A stretch of DNA of 64,000 nucleotides from Cololabis saira (lineage: Eukaryota > Chordata > Actinopteri > Beloniformes > Belonidae), in the NCBI RefSeq assembly GCF_033807715.1, contig NC_084591.1:49467415-49531414 (forward strand), given 5' to 3'. This document shows positions 47,789-60,655 of this stretch, piece by piece (positions within the stretch are counted from its first letter, which is position 1; every line of letters starts with the position of its first letter). Made by a program: the position numbers and the translations under genes. Under the pieces are notes generated by a model. The model saw only the letters and a program-made list of their open reading frames with translations, ran no database searches and had not been told where the DNA came from.

Positions 47789-48408
47789 ACTACATTAACA
47801 TGCAGTCAAAATTCTGGTTATTGCTAATATTCCGGTTACTGAAACATTGGGAATATTCCGTTTACATGGTAATTAATCATTCAGGATATCTGGATCAAAC
47901 CAGCGACGCACGGAGAACGTGATGACGCAATTCCCGTCATTTCTGCTTCTTCTTCCTGTATCCAAATTCAAAACAAATGCTGCTTCAACCAACTTTTCTC
48001 TCACCTTCTTGTAAATCTTCTATCCCGGTACTTTCTACCGTCTACAAATGCAGAAATGTTCATATCCTTCATTACATTTATGAAGTGATTAGTCTCCTCC
48101 TGGTCTTGGTTTCTCCGTGTTTAGAAGAACTTCCTGGACTCAAAAGACCAGGATTCCTTGTGAACAGAGCATGTGCAGAAAACTAATTCCTGTTCCGTTT
48201 GATGGGGATATTCCCTTTGGTGTTTACATGACCCAATATTCAGGTTTTAAAAGGAGTAACCCAGGGCTCATATTCGGATCTTTAAAAACCGGAATATGAG
48301 CAAATTCTGGTTATTCAAAGGGGTTATTGGTGTTTACATGGCCGTGCAAATTCGGGTTATTGCCAATATTCAGGTTTTAAAAGGGTTTTTGATGCATGGA
48401 AACACAGT
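47789..48408 (-). mobile_element. Foldback DNA element, family D copy 4 (620 bp)
   Basis: Ends ACTACATTAACATGCAGTC and GCATGGAAACACAGT. Same orientation and near-identical body to the copy at 18058. A LINE coding remnant follows immediately. Confidence 0.88.
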
Positions 48409-48885
48409 CATTGTTTTGTATACTTCAGTTAAAAATGTGAAGAAATTACAAGTGGCACAAAATAAAGCTGCACGTTGTTGCTTTATTATGTCCTTATAGA
48501 TGGAATGTGTCCAGCTTGCATAATAATCTAGGCTGGTTATTTATAAGACAATGGTCTACTTATACTTTGTTACATTTTCTGAGGAATATACTGGTGACAT
48601 GATCTCCGAAACAACTCTATGACAGATTATATTATCATTTTATCACCATGGTTACAGTACAAGATTGACATCAGAAAGGAGGTTCATCCTGTGAGAACAG
48701 GTTTGATACAGAGAACTTTCTTTTCCAGAGCCATGGTTGGCTGGAACCCTATACCAGTTCATATTTCTCATGTAGGGAGCAAAGATTGGTTTAGGATTCA
48801 GTTGAAACAATATCTTTTAAAATTGAATGAATCATGATTTGACATTTGGAAGGAACAGAATAAAGTTTGAATAGAATTACAGGTA
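48409..48885 (+). pseudogene. Non-LTR retrotransposon: broken C-terminus of reverse-transcriptase ORF
   Basis: One frame reads KKLQVAQNKAARCCF (48430-48485). Another (48619-48837) reads KEVHPVRTGLIQRTFFSRAM, then VGWNPIPVHI and FRIQLKQYLL, stopping at 48837. QNKAAR, the paired Leu-rich middle, W-N-x-x-P and a closing F-x-x-x-L-K-x-x-L are the order seen at the end of jockey/L2-superfamily reverse transcriptases. Frameshifts and stops separate the pieces, so it is inactive. Clade unresolved. Confidence 0.7.
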
Positions 48886-51067
48886 GTGTAAACCCTTTCA
48901 CAATAAAGGTGAAAGTGGTCAAGAATTGTAAGATAAGGTCATTTCAGGCAGGTGTTGTTTATGAAGGTGTTTTATTTGATTTCATTTCTATGTATTTATG
49001 TGTGGGAATGATTTAGTTCTCCTCTGTTCATTTTCTGATTGTAACGTGTGGTTGTTCTTCATTTAGTTTCTCTTAAAAACTTTCTTTTAAAACTTATGTT
49101 GCTTAAAATTTCTTTGCGCGCTAAATACCTCACGTATTTTTGCACATGTAAATATTATCAGTTTTTTGTGTTTACTTTTTTGGTTTATTGTTGTGTTTTT
49201 CTAAATATATAAACAGTAAAAAAGTAAAGTAAAAGAGCTTCACCAACTGACTGGATTTCATTAATTTTTTTTTTTTTTTAGGAAGGTCTGTTAATGTATT
49301 GTATCTCTGTATTGAGAGCAAGAGTTTTCATTCATTCATTCATTCATTCATTCATTCATGTATATATTCATTCAGAAAATACATCATGAATAGCAGAAAA
49401 AAGGTTAAAAAAAATAATTCCAGTTATTTTGTCTAAACATTACCTTGGAATTTGAAGTCCATGTACGTGTGCAATATTTAATAGAATGCTCATTAAAATA
49501 CCCAATATGGAATTTTGTGCTTTCTCTTCTCACCTCTTTTCCAGATTACCACCAGAACTAGAGATTGATTCATGCAGTGTAATATATGGTCATCTTAATT
49601 CTTTTTCTTAATGAATTTAAACAAATAACTCTTTCCAGGAACATTTTATGTTTAAGATTCCCAATGACAGAGAGAGAGAGAGTTCTGGGGAAATGGAAGT
49701 GGGCGCTCCGGATAATTGTTTTGCGGTGGAATGGCCAAACGAAAACAAATAAATACATTTAAGATAAAAAAGATTGTCTTGTTAAAGTTTTCTTTTTCAG
49801 ACAGGTTGAACACATTTTCTTTAACCTCAGAAGAAAAAAAGATTGTATTTGTGGCTGGCGGGCTGGGAGTTTATGGTTCTCAGAAAGAAAATTAGGATCA
49901 GCTAAGAACACACTGCATTACATACAGGATACCAACTGAAAGGAAGTAATAATACTCATGTTTACATTTTAAAGCTGTGAGCTGGAGATAGCCTTGTCAA
50001 AAGTTTAGGCCTGGAAAAAATAATTTATTTAGGGCATTTCTTCTGATTTCAGCTGAAATGCATTATGGGTAATGTTGTTCTTTGCAGCCCAAAGGAGCTT
50101 TCATTTTTTGTTGAGTTTGGCTGTGCTTTGGCTGTGCTTTTGGCAGTAGTGTTTAACCTGAAGGAAGGTTCCATTTTTAATTTTTTTTGTTTTTTAAGTT
50201 ATATTTAATTTATTTATTTAGACAGACAATGTTGAGTGGTCTTAAGACAAATGTTTATTTTTTGCATTCTGGATAGTTAAGAGATTATTAATACATTTGT
50301 ATTTATTGTGTATGTTAATATAATTTAAATTATGTTCAAATATTGCAATTTAAATTGCTAATAAAATCCTGGAATATTCTGGAAGTTTTCAAAATGTTTC
50401 TTTAGTAGTTTTTGAAAACAAAGGTTTGAATGGAACCGTGTATCAGGTGAACCGATACACATGAAAGTTAGTATAAGTCAATACAGATTTATTTTGCATT
50501 GATCATTTAGCCTATCAATTAATTAGGTTAATGTTTGTGACAAATGTAGCCCTGACCCCCGTTCACCCAATCTGTTTGGTCTTATTAATTCTGTATGGTC
50601 CGTCCCCAGCAAAAAGTGAACATGCAGGTTATGCTGTTATATCGTCCCTACCAATGTTGAGACCAAACCTACGGCCTTGCAGCTCTCATCATCATGATAA
50701 TCTTGCACCTATAGGAGCAAGATTGTTTTTGTAGCCTCCAAAGTCAACTCATTTACTCATTTGTCACAGGTGAGTGTAACAACACTTCACTGGATAGCCA
50801 CATTTCCTTGATAGTGTCTATTCGTTATCACCACTTCATCTTACAGGAGCTTCATTTCCTGATAGAAACGTGTTGCTATGGCAACTTTTCAACAACGCAT
50901 CTGCACACTGTGAAAATAAAAACAGTGATATACTCTGAAGGTAATATTGAACTTGTGGTGTCCCTTTGTTTGCATTTTGGAGCATTCACCTGAAGAAAAA
51001 AAAATGCAATTTCTATATCACTGTAGAAGTTTCGGAAAAATTAAAAAGCGGATATATATGCGTCATA
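48886..51067. other. AT-rich unique sequence, no supported gene
   Basis: Includes a CATT tetranucleotide run at 49327-49359. No domain, exon or transposon end recognised. Confidence 0.4.
49327..49359 (+). repeat. (TTCA)n tetranucleotide repeat
   Basis: About eight TTCA units. Confidence 0.95.
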
Positions 51068-51438
51068 TACAGGACTGTCTCAGAAAATTAGAATATTGTG
51101 ATAAAGTCCTTTATTTTCTGTAATGCAAAAATGTCATACATTCTGGATTCATTACAAATAAACTGAAATATTGCAAGCCTTTTATTATTTTAATATTGCT
51201 GATTATAGCTTACAGTTTAAGATTAAGATTCCCAGAATATTCTAATTTTTTGAGATAGGATATTTGAGTTTTCTTAAGCTGTAATCCATGATCAGCAATA
51301 TTAAAATAGTAAAAGGCTTGCAATATTTCAGTTGATTTGTAATGAATCCAGAATGTATGACATTTTTGTTTTTGTAATTGCATTACAGAAAATAAAGGAC
51401 TTTATCACAATATTCTAATTTTCTGAGACAGTCCTGTA
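51068..51438 (+). mobile_element. Tc1/mariner-like foldback MITE, copy 4 (full length)
   Basis: Starts TACAGGACTGTCTCAGAAAA and ends TTTTCTGAGACAGTCCTGTA. The 371 bases fold almost completely on themselves around 51250. TA flanks. The most intact copy here. Confidence 0.95.
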
Positions 51439-52080
51439 TATCATAGACAAATATAGGTATCAAAAAAAAGCTGACACCCCCCCCCTTTCCCTGCAACAGC
51501 TCCATGTGTATCTGAGCTTACATACGTTTACACCCAAGCAAACACTCACCGTGGACGCCCTGCTGCCTCAATTAAAGCTGTCCTTGAGCAAGACAGTCGG
51601 CCTCTTTCACACTACTGGAAGTTTGAACGTTGGCATTTAAATGTACACACACTCCTTTTACACCCACAACAGCTTTCACATCAACAGTTTCATGGACCGT
51701 CTCACTGTGACAGTAACGCAGACACAGGGCAATATCCTTGGTTTTTTTAAACACGGTGCAATATCAAACCTTGCATACTATAACAATACAAGGACAAATA
51801 ATTGTGCAGGAGAGGAAAAGAAGCCCGAAGGGCTTATAAAAAATCCTCCCCTTCAATACAAAATCACAAAAACAAATCAATCAATACAAAAAGAAAAGAA
51901 AGGAAAAAGAAAAGGTAAAAGAAACAAAGAAAAACACAATAAACACACAAACAAAAAATATCCATAAAATGGCAAATTTCATTTCAATTAGAATAGCCTA
52001 TTAATTTAGCCTAGATAAGAGATTCCCCACCAAGCTGGTCCTAAACATTTTTAAGGATGATGCAAACTTAAGAGACCTGT
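51439..52080. other. Unique sequence with A-rich patches
   Basis: The lysine-rich end of the frame at 51641-51967 comes from an AAAG/AAAC-rich patch. No gene supported. Confidence 0.4.
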
Positions 52081-52422
52081 CTAAAGAGTTCCAGAGTTGA
52101 GGGCCATGAAATCTGATAAAGGATTTGTGACTGGAGGTAAAAGACAAAGAGGTAAATGAAATTTATTCCCACTTCTAACTGAATAAGGGTGAATATCTGA
52201 TAACAGAAAAAAATGATAAAAAGTGCCTGGAATGTCTTGTTTGGAATGAATTAACTTAAACATGAACAGGCATGTTTGAAACATATTAATAGAAAAAATT
52301 GATAATAATCTAAATTTGCTAAATAAGGGTGCAGAAGGTGCTTGATGAGTAGAATAAGAAGCACCCCAAACAATGTTGCAATATGTCAAGTATGGATGAA
52401 TTAGACTATAATATAATATCAT
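52081..52422 (-). pseudogene. Non-LTR retrotransposon: C-terminal reverse-transcriptase fragment
   Basis: The minus-strand frame starts ILYYSLIHPYLTYCNIVWGA, a hallmark of LINE reverse transcriptases just before the thumb/C-terminal region. It continues with FKLIHSKQDIPGTFYHFFLL and DIHPYSVRSGNKFHLPLC, then LSDFMALNSGTL. The usual LQKKAVRII-type block is missing, indicating a small internal deletion. No upstream endonuclease or palm motifs remain, so it is a 5'-truncated, inactive copy. Its clade differs from the L2-like copy at 39491. Confidence 0.85.
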
Positions 52423-52735
52423 GAGACAGGACTGATTAACTAAGAAACTCTTCTAATAAACATCAGTATAACATGATGCTATCTATTCCCCTTCTAAAGG
52501 AGCCGGTGATTATTAAACAACACCATGTTCAGTCATTTTTAAACTATGTGCAATCAAACACAGACATTGTCTGAGGGGGTTTTATACGATAAGGTTGCAT
52601 TTGTAAAGTTGTTGACTGCTGATTAAATAGTAGTTTTCACGGGTGTTATACCAGTATAATATAGTATAATTAATACCAGTATGATTGTTTTCGACATTGT
52701 CAATTACAAACAAGTCAAGTTGACCTTGGTAGCTG

Positions 52736-52737
<2 letters not shown>

Positions 52738-52825
<88 letters not shown>

Positions 52826-52866
52826 CACACACACACACACTCACACTCACACTCACACACACTCAC
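52738..52866 (+). repeat. (CA)n with TCACAC variants, 129 bp
   Basis: Pure CA run of about 80 bp followed by mixed TCACAC units. Confidence 0.97.
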
Positions 52867-53403
52867 GTTTTGGTTTGAGGAGAACTATGTGTAGAAACAC
52901 GTGTAAATGTGGTCAGATCTTGTGTTATGATGCATCTCTGCTTCATATTTTCCCACATCCAGAGGCCCGGCCTGTAAAACCAACACAGACATGGACTGCA
53001 TTTGTTTTACAGGCCATGTCCACACTTTAGGCTTAGTGCTGCAGCAGCGCCGTGGGACCGCGGTGCGCTGCATCTATATGCATGTGGTGTGAGGCTGTAG
53101 CAGGTAGAAGAGTGTGTAGCAATGTGTAGCAGTGTGACGGGGAACAGGAGAGTGTGTGTTTGTGTTCTCTATCGGCCAGTGTGGACGTGCGTGTGTTTGG
53201 TCCAGGTGCCGGGACCTGCGTGGTCCCTGGACAGGGAATGCAGGGGTCCCTGGACTCTTCTCTGCTTCCTACTAACGAGACGCACACGCACACACACACA
53301 GGCTACACACCAGATTGATCAGGGTGAAGATGAGGGCTGCTCTGTGCCCTGTTAGCCCACTGTTAAGGGCCGAGCGCCTCAGGGCACCCCCCCTTCAACC
53401 TAC
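52867..53403. other. Unique sequence, nothing recognised
   Basis: GT-rich frames at 53033-53355 show no domain. Confidence 0.35.
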
Positions 53404-53422
53404 GTACACACGCACACGCGCA

Positions 53423-53460
<38 letters not shown>
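53404..53460 (+). repeat. CA/CG microsatellite
   Basis: CG-containing start, then a pure CA run. Confidence 0.95.
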
Positions 53461-53462
<2 letters not shown>

Positions 53463-53479
53463 TACATACATGCAGATAT

Positions 53480-53575
53480 CTCATCTGAATTCAGCTCCAG
53501 AATAAGGATTTGGTGCTATTTCACATGCTAAACAGGCTGAGCTTCATTATTGGACCCTGTTCACCATGGTGTTAA
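53480..53575. promoter_or_regulatory. Candidate conserved non-coding element
   Basis: Unique block GAATTCAGCTCCAGAATAAG, then GGTGCTATTTCACATGCTAA and GAGCTTCATTATTGGACC, directly before the minisatellite. Inference only. Confidence 0.22.
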
Positions 53576-53581
53576 CTGATG

Positions 53582-54802
53582 GAGAGGTCACCATAGCAAC
53601 AAACAAGTCAGGCTGTCTATCACAGCAGTAAGAGGTCACCATAGCAACAAACAAGTCGGGCTGTCTATCACAGCAGTAAGAGTTCACCATAGCAACCAAC
53701 AAGTTAGGCTGTCTATCACAGCAGTAACCAATGATGGAGAGATCACCATAGCAACCAACAAGTCTGGCTGTCTATCACAGCAGTAAGAGTTCACCATAGC
53801 AACCAACAAGTCTGGCTGTCTATCACAGCAGTAACCAATGATGGAGAGTTCACCATAGCAACAAACAAGTCTGGCTGTCTATCACAGCAGTAACCAATGA
53901 TGGATAGATCACCATAGCAACCAACAAGTCTGGCTGTCTATCACAGCAGTAACCAATGATGGAGAGAGAGTTCACCATAGCAACCAACAAGTTGGGCTGT
54001 CTATCACAGCAATAATCAATGATGGAGAGATCACCATAGCAACCAACAAGTCTGGCTGTCTATCACAGCAATAATCAATGATGGAGAGATCACCATAACA
54101 ACCAACAAGTTGGGCTGTCTATCACAGCAGTAACCAATGATGGAGAGAGAGTTCACCATAGCAACCAACAAGTCTGGCTGTCTATCACAGCAATAATCAA
54201 TGATGGAGAGATCACCATAGCAACAAACAAGTCTGGCTGTCTATCACAGCAGTAATCAATGATGGATAGATCACCATAGCAACCAACAAGTCTGGCTGTC
54301 TATCACAGCAGTAACCAATGATGGAGAGATCACCATAGCAACCAACAAGTTGGGCTGTCTATCACAGCAGTAACCAATGATGGAGAGAGAGTTCACCATA
54401 GCAACCAACAAGTTGGGCTGTCTATCACAGCAATAATCAATGATGGAGAGAGAGTTCACCATAGCAACAAGTCTGGCTGTCTATCACAGCAATAATCAAT
54501 GATGGAGTTCACCATAGCAACAAGTCTGGCTGTCTATCACAGCAATAATCAATGATGGAGTTCACCATAGCAACAAGTTGGGCTGTCTATCACAGCAATA
54601 ATCAATGATGGAGAGTTCACCATAGCAACCAACAAGTTGGGCTGTCTATCACAGCAATAATCAATGATGGAGTTCACCATAGCAACAAGTTGGGCTGTCT
54701 ATCACAGCAATAACCAATGATGGAGTTCACCATAGCAACAAGTCTGGCTGTCTATCACAGCAATAATCAATGATGGAGTTCACCATAGCTACAAACAAGT
54801 TG
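53582..54802 (+). repeat. Minisatellite of 48-65-bp units, about 21 copies
   Basis: Every unit contains GGCTGTCTATCACAGCA, and nearly all carry TCACCATAGCAAC. Variant units differ in AAGTCTGG or AAGTTGGG, in CAGTAACCAATGATGG or CAATAATCAATGATGG, and in the presence of an extra GAGA. Short units (CAACAAG only) cluster at the right end from 54460, long ones at the left, so the array has internal sub-structure. Not a CRISPR: no unique spacers and a eukaryotic context. Confidence 0.97.
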
Positions 54803-55604
54803 GAAAGTATACTACGGAAACAACTGATGAACAGTTTGAAAAGAAATGAACGTTGCTGGTCAGTTTACCAGAGAAGACAATAACCAATGACCATCACAGT
54901 TTGCCACAGTTGCTCATAGCAACAACTAAAGACTACCAGGTCATAACTAAATGTTTTAAGAGTTGGCTGTTTAGCATTTGATTCTGACAAGGAAACAATT
55001 CAAATACATAGTAATTGGAACACAAGTGCACATCTTTTTCTTTTACTGTCAACAGCTGCTGGGAAATGTGCAGAGACAAGCACACGCAATGCAATTTCTG
55101 AAATAAATTAATTTACTCTAATACCAAACGGACGTTTGTTTCCTTTCCTCTTGTAGCGCAGACATGATCGGACAATAGGGACCACACACACATAAGCTGC
55201 ATCATTAAAAACCATTTCCAGACATTAAGTACCCACATTAAATGACTAACGGCCACAACAGCACCAGGGTGTTAAACTTTACGATCATTATTATAGAAGA
55301 CAATTACATTTTGAACACTAAGACACCAAGAAAGAAGCTAATTTACAAAAACGAGCCTTAACTATACAGGAGATAAAAATTTGGACTTTTAATTGCACTT
55401 TCTACAATCCTCTGAAATGCCTTTTTATTCTGCACGGTGACGTGTTGTGACACTAATATTTTTATTCATAGGTTTGATCATAAATCTCCTTGACAAACCA
55501 ACTCAGAACAGTACCGTATTCATGGGACCATAAGTTGTACCGCTTTATAAGGCGCAACATCAATGATCAAATGACAAAACAAATGACAAATGACAAAACA
55601 AATT
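54803..55604. other. AT-rich unique sequence
   Basis: At 55514-55560, GTACCGTATTCATGGGACCA then TTATAAGGCGCAAC may be a decayed end of the mariner-like element seen at 12265. No gene supported. Confidence 0.4.
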
Positions 55605-55719
55605 TAAAAATTTTCAAATAACAAAATAACATATTTGAACCATTTTTCAGACAATAAAATGACAGAAAAATATCTGAAAAATGGTTCAAATATGTTATTT
55701 TGTTACTTGAAATTTTTTA
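55605..55719. repeat. Long hairpin: about 46-bp stem, 21-base loop
   Basis: The left arm includes ACAAAATAACATATTTGAAC then CATTTTTCAGA. The right arm TCTGAAAAATGGTTCAAATA then TGTTATTTTGT pairs with about two mismatches. Weaker complementarity (ACAAAACAAATTT) continues outward. Probably a small foldback MITE; a precursor-RNA-like fold is possible. Confidence 0.85.
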
Positions 55720-55844
55720 GATATGTTTATGTAAAATTTGTTTTGTTGATGAGAAAATACGTTTCTGTATTTTTCTTATTTTTGTGAGGGGGATATATAT
55801 TGTTTTTCGGCACTACCTTGTTCTCTATAGCTGATATAACATGA

Positions 55845-55880
55845 ATTACTCCTATGTGGGATCAATAAAGTTCTTATTTT
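55845..55880 (+). mobile_element. Possible LINE 3' tail fragment
   Basis: ATGTGGGATCAATAAAGTTC resembles terminal sequence of fish LINEs. Too short to assign. Confidence 0.35.
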
Positions 55881-56209
55881 TGCCATCTGAGAAAATTAAA
55901 TATATTATATTTGGTGCCTAACTGTTTCCCAAGTATATTAGTGCGTGTGTGAATGAATAAATGAGACGTAAAACGTAAATTCCTTTGTAGAAAGGTGCTT
56001 TATGAAAATAAGTCAATTTACTTGTATTAGTTTACAGCGCAGTCTTGAACATCCAATATGGCGGCGACGTTGACGTGTTGCAGCAGCTCGGTGGGGCGGA
56101 TACGGATACATGTCTATGGTTTCCTAACCCGAGCTCAAGTGAACCAGAGGAAGAAGAAAAGAGAGAGGACAGAAAAGGGAGAGATAGGAGCAAATGATTG
56201 GAGGCCAAA

Positions 56210-56328
<119 letters not shown>

Positions 56329-56482
56329 TGAATAATCCCGGTCCTAGAGGGAACGCCTGCCGCGGTAATGAGGAGGACATGCATTGATAGCAAATATTGC
56401 TGGTGGGAAACTATCGATCCAACAGACATTTGTCCAAACTTTAGTCAGAGAGCAGGACAGTCTGCAGATATTACAGAGACGG

Positions 56483-56714
56483 AGACAGGTGAACGGGCAG
56501 ACAGGTGAACGGGCAGACAGGTGGACGGGCAGACAGGTGGACGGGCAGACAGGTGGACGGGCAGACAGGTGGACGGGCAGACAGGTGGACGGGCAGACAG
56601 GTGGACGGGCAGACAGGTGGACGGGCAGACAGGTGGACAGGCAGACAGGTGGACAGGCAGACAGGTGGACGGGCAGACAGGTGGACGGGCAGACAGGTGG
56701 ACGAACAGACGGGC
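56483..56714 (+). repeat. 16-bp minisatellite, about 14.5 copies
   Basis: Unit GACAGGTGGACGGGCA with a few A/G variants. Sixteen is not a multiple of three and the unit lacks stops, so several frames on both strands stay open and encode 16-residue repeats. These are artefacts. Confidence 0.97.
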
Positions 56715-57429
56715 AACCCTTTTTTTTGTGGCAGTAGAACAATAAAGATGTCAAGATTCTATTGTGACCCGGTGCCCTATGTTTTTTAATTCGCTACAGT
56801 GATTAGTCGAGTGATAAGGACAAAAGGTTTATGTCAATGGACTGCCTGTCGTCTTCTACTTCTTTTCATTTCTCTCAGTTCAAGTTGGGACCATCACAAA
56901 CTGGGCTCTCTGTTGGGATTAACTCCCCTCCTCTGAACCAAAGATGGAAAAGTTTTTACTGCAGACTTCTACTTCCTTACAGTTCAGACTAAAAAGTCAG
57001 CCCTCTCCTGATGACTGAAAACGTATCTTTAATTAGAGCCAGTTTCAAATGAAATTCTCCAATTAAAAGCAAAAGGAACACTTGAGACTGCACCGCGGCA
57101 TCTCAACCAGTGAAGTCATTTTCTCCTTCAAAACTTTCACAATTTTCACTTTTAGTCCTTTTTTTCCCAATTATCATAACTTTTATCAGGTACCGCACAC
57201 AGGCAGGTGGACACAAAACCTAATTCTGTCCAGCCTTATACTAAACTTTCTATTATGTGTGAATTACAGCTCCGCCGAAGCTCGCACTGTTTGGTCCCGT
57301 TGTGAACTGGAGGCAGTTTCTGTAAAGGCTCAGAGACAAAAATAACCAACTGAAAACCCCTTTGAACCAGAAGACCTCTCCCTCCTTGCAGAATTTCACA
57401 TCTCGCCATGCACTCATGGGTATAAATTG
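56715..57429. other. Unique sequence, nothing recognised
   Basis: No exon or repeat supported. Confidence 0.4.
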
Positions 57430-57475
57430 ACACACACACACAAACACGCACACACACACACACACGCACACACAC
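57430..57475 (+). repeat. CA/CG microsatellite, 46 bp
   Basis: CA run with AAAC and CG interruptions. Confidence 0.93.
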
Positions 57476-58471
<996 letters not shown>

Positions 58472-59204
58472 AAAGCCAATCACACGGTCCACGTTCATTG
58501 AGACTCTGGCGTTTCCGGTAACACCCTCTGGTAGAGAAGGTGCAGGTGACGATCGTGTCTCTCTCTTTAGATTAGAACTGTGTTAACCCTGGTACTGTCT
58601 TTGGGTCAAAATCACCTCATTCTCCTGTTCCTTCTTTCCTCTTGCTCTCTCCTTCCTTCCTTCTTTTCTGCATTCCTTCCTTCTTCCCTTCCTCTTTTCT
58701 CCCTCCCTCCCTCCCTCCCTTCCTTCCTTCCTTTCTCCATTCCTTCCTTCTTTTCTCCCCTCGTACATTCTTTCCTTGTTCTCTCATTTCCTTCCTTCTT
58801 TCCTCCCTTCCTTCCTTTCCCCTTCTTTCCTGCCTTCCTTCTTTTCTCTTTTCCTTCATTCTTTCCTCCCTTCTTTCCTTCCCTCTTTCCTCCCCCTTCC
58901 TTCCTCCCTTTCTCCATTCCTTCTTTTCTCCCTTCCTTCTTTCTTTTCTCCCCTCGTATATTCTTTCCTTGTTTTCTCCTTTCCTTCCTTATTTCCTCCC
59001 TTCTTTCCTTCTTTCTTTTATCCCTTCCTTCCTTTCTTTTCTCCCTTCCTTCCTTTCTTTTCTCCCTTCCTTCCTTTCTTTTCTCCCTTCCTTCCTTCTT
59101 TCATCCCTTCCTTCCTTCTTTTTTCCCTTCCTCCCTTCTTTCCTTCCTTCTTTCTCCCTTCCTCCCTTCTTTCCTTCTTTTCTCCCTTATATTATTCTAC
59201 AATC

Positions 59205-59686
59205 ATGGAATTGATTAACTGGTCTCTCAGCACAATTGACCAAATTTTTGCGACGAGAAGTCAGGGGGTAAGGGAGCCCTCCTGCCCCGATGGGACATGT
59301 TTTGCTGGATACACAATGGATTCCTGGAAACATTGGAGGCCGTTATGTTTGGCGATCCTGTCTGTCGAGGACGTTGAAGATGCTTCATAATTTGATTAAT
59401 GATAACAGGATTTCTGCTAATTGGAGTGTGGTGATTCCTGGTATATCGACAAACGCGTAAGTCGTCGACAGCTGTTCTGGTCCTTTCTGAGCTGCCCGAC
59501 GTTGCAGAAGGGATAAGCTCTGCGACCAACACTCAGACTTTAACGTTGGGAGAGCAAAACCGCAAGCTGGATGCGATTCTTGTCGCCGCCGGTGAACAGA
59601 ATCGCAGGCTAGCGGCGGCCTTTGAGCTCATTGGCAAGATGGATAAGACCTTGGAGAATTTGGAAGCTCGGCTTGGCGGGAATTGA
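59205..59686 (+). pseudogene. Unrecognised small ORF, broken in the middle
   Basis: The first part starts at an ATG at 59205 and is open to a stop at 59388-59390 (61 residues). It begins MELINWSLSTIDQIF and is rich in Cys, Trp and acidic residues; its end includes SWKHWRPLCLAILSVEDVED. A second part in another frame is open from 59435 to a stop at 59684-59686 (83 residues). It begins FLVYRQTRK and ends in a heptad-like coiled coil with LGEQNRKLDAILVAAGEQ and MDKTLENLEARL. The 44 bases between have lost frame and contain stops; the hydrophobic residues around the gap suggest a former membrane segment. I have a vague impression of similar small ORFs in fish genomes but cannot name the family. 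Confidence 0.55.
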
Positions 59687-59957
59687 TCACAAATTCATCT
59701 GTTTGGAGTCACCATTAAGGAACCAGAGACTTAAGGCAGACGGAAAATTACTGAGTCTATCTGTTTCTTTTCAATACAATTGTTGATTCTATAATCTGAC
59801 CTTGACAGGGCAGCTTGGCCCGCTGCTCCAGTCACAATCTCCCTGGTGGAATGAAAACAAGGGACTCTGCCCCCACTAGCCCTCCCCCTCTCTCAGAAAC
59901 ATCTGTGGACCTGTTTTCAGAACTGTACCGAGCCATCTGATAACATCAAGGACAATG

Positions 59958-59977
59958 CCCCCCCCCCCCCCCCCCCC
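59958..59977 (+). repeat. Poly-C run of 20
   Basis: Homopolymer C (G on the minus strand). Confidence 0.97.
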
Positions 59978-60260
59978 GACTTGCCCACCCCATGCAAGTT
60001 CTGATGTTGTTTTGTTGTGTGTATGTTGCTTTTCTGTGCTGAGGTGTTTTTTTGCACCTTGACACTGGGTATTTAATACAGTGTGAAGATGCCTTTTTTT
60101 CCCTCCTCCTCCATCCCAGTGTCATCCTTCCTCCAAGAAATGGCGTCCGTATAAATGGTGCCATTGGTGTGAACCGGATTCTTTCCTTCTTTCTTCCCTT
60201 CCTTCTTTCCTCCCTCATTCCCTTCCTCCTTCCTTGACCCGAAGACAGCACAAGGGTTAA

Positions 60261-60585
60261 TCACTTTATATTATTGTTATTCCTGATACACTATGCTAGT
60301 CAACCAGTTCAACAGATAAAATGACCTTTTTTTAATGCCACAAAATGACGCAATATCCCTTTTCAGCCTTTTTCATCTCATCCCACTAAGAGGAGCTGTT
60401 GACAGCTGAATTAGACCGGACACAGGTGGCAACAGCTGCAGGAGGAAACAGAAACACCTTAGGAGCCAGGAGAGGAGTCAAAAACACGGTGCATACCGGA
60501 GCAGGGCAGTCGCATCTAGGACACACCCGACTCCTCAACTAGAAAGAAAAAAACATCTGGAAAGCATCCAAAAGCACGATGCATC

Positions 60586-60586
<1 letters not shown>
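60261..60586. other. Unique sequence, nothing recognised
   Basis: No feature supported. Confidence 0.4.

Positions 60587-60652
<66 letters not shown>
60587..60652 (+). repeat. (AC)33 microsatellite
   Basis: Uninterrupted AC run. Confidence 0.98.

Positions 60653-60654
<2 letters not shown>

Positions 60655-60655
<1 letters not shown>

Larger units (their letters stand above)
58583..60260 (+). mobile_element. TTAA/piggyBac-like element, 1678 bp, complete ends
   Basis: Left TTAACCCTGGTACTGTCTTT then GGGTCAAAAT. Right CTTGACCCGAAGACAGCACA then AGGGTTAA. The inverted ends are flanked by intact TTAA on both sides (58583-58586, 60257-60260), the piggyBac duplication. The interior runs CTTT/CCTT polypyrimidine (58625-59190), then about 1 kb of complex sequence holding a broken small ORF, a 20-C run (59958-59977) and CpG-poor spacer, then more CCTT repeats (60183-60236). 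No piggyBac transposase. The complex part may be a second insertion into a simple element like that at 29389. Confidence 0.88.

Noticed and set aside
53582..54802. CRISPR-like regular repeat
   Set aside because: Units abut with no unique spacers, unit length varies, and the context is vertebrate; it is a minisatellite.
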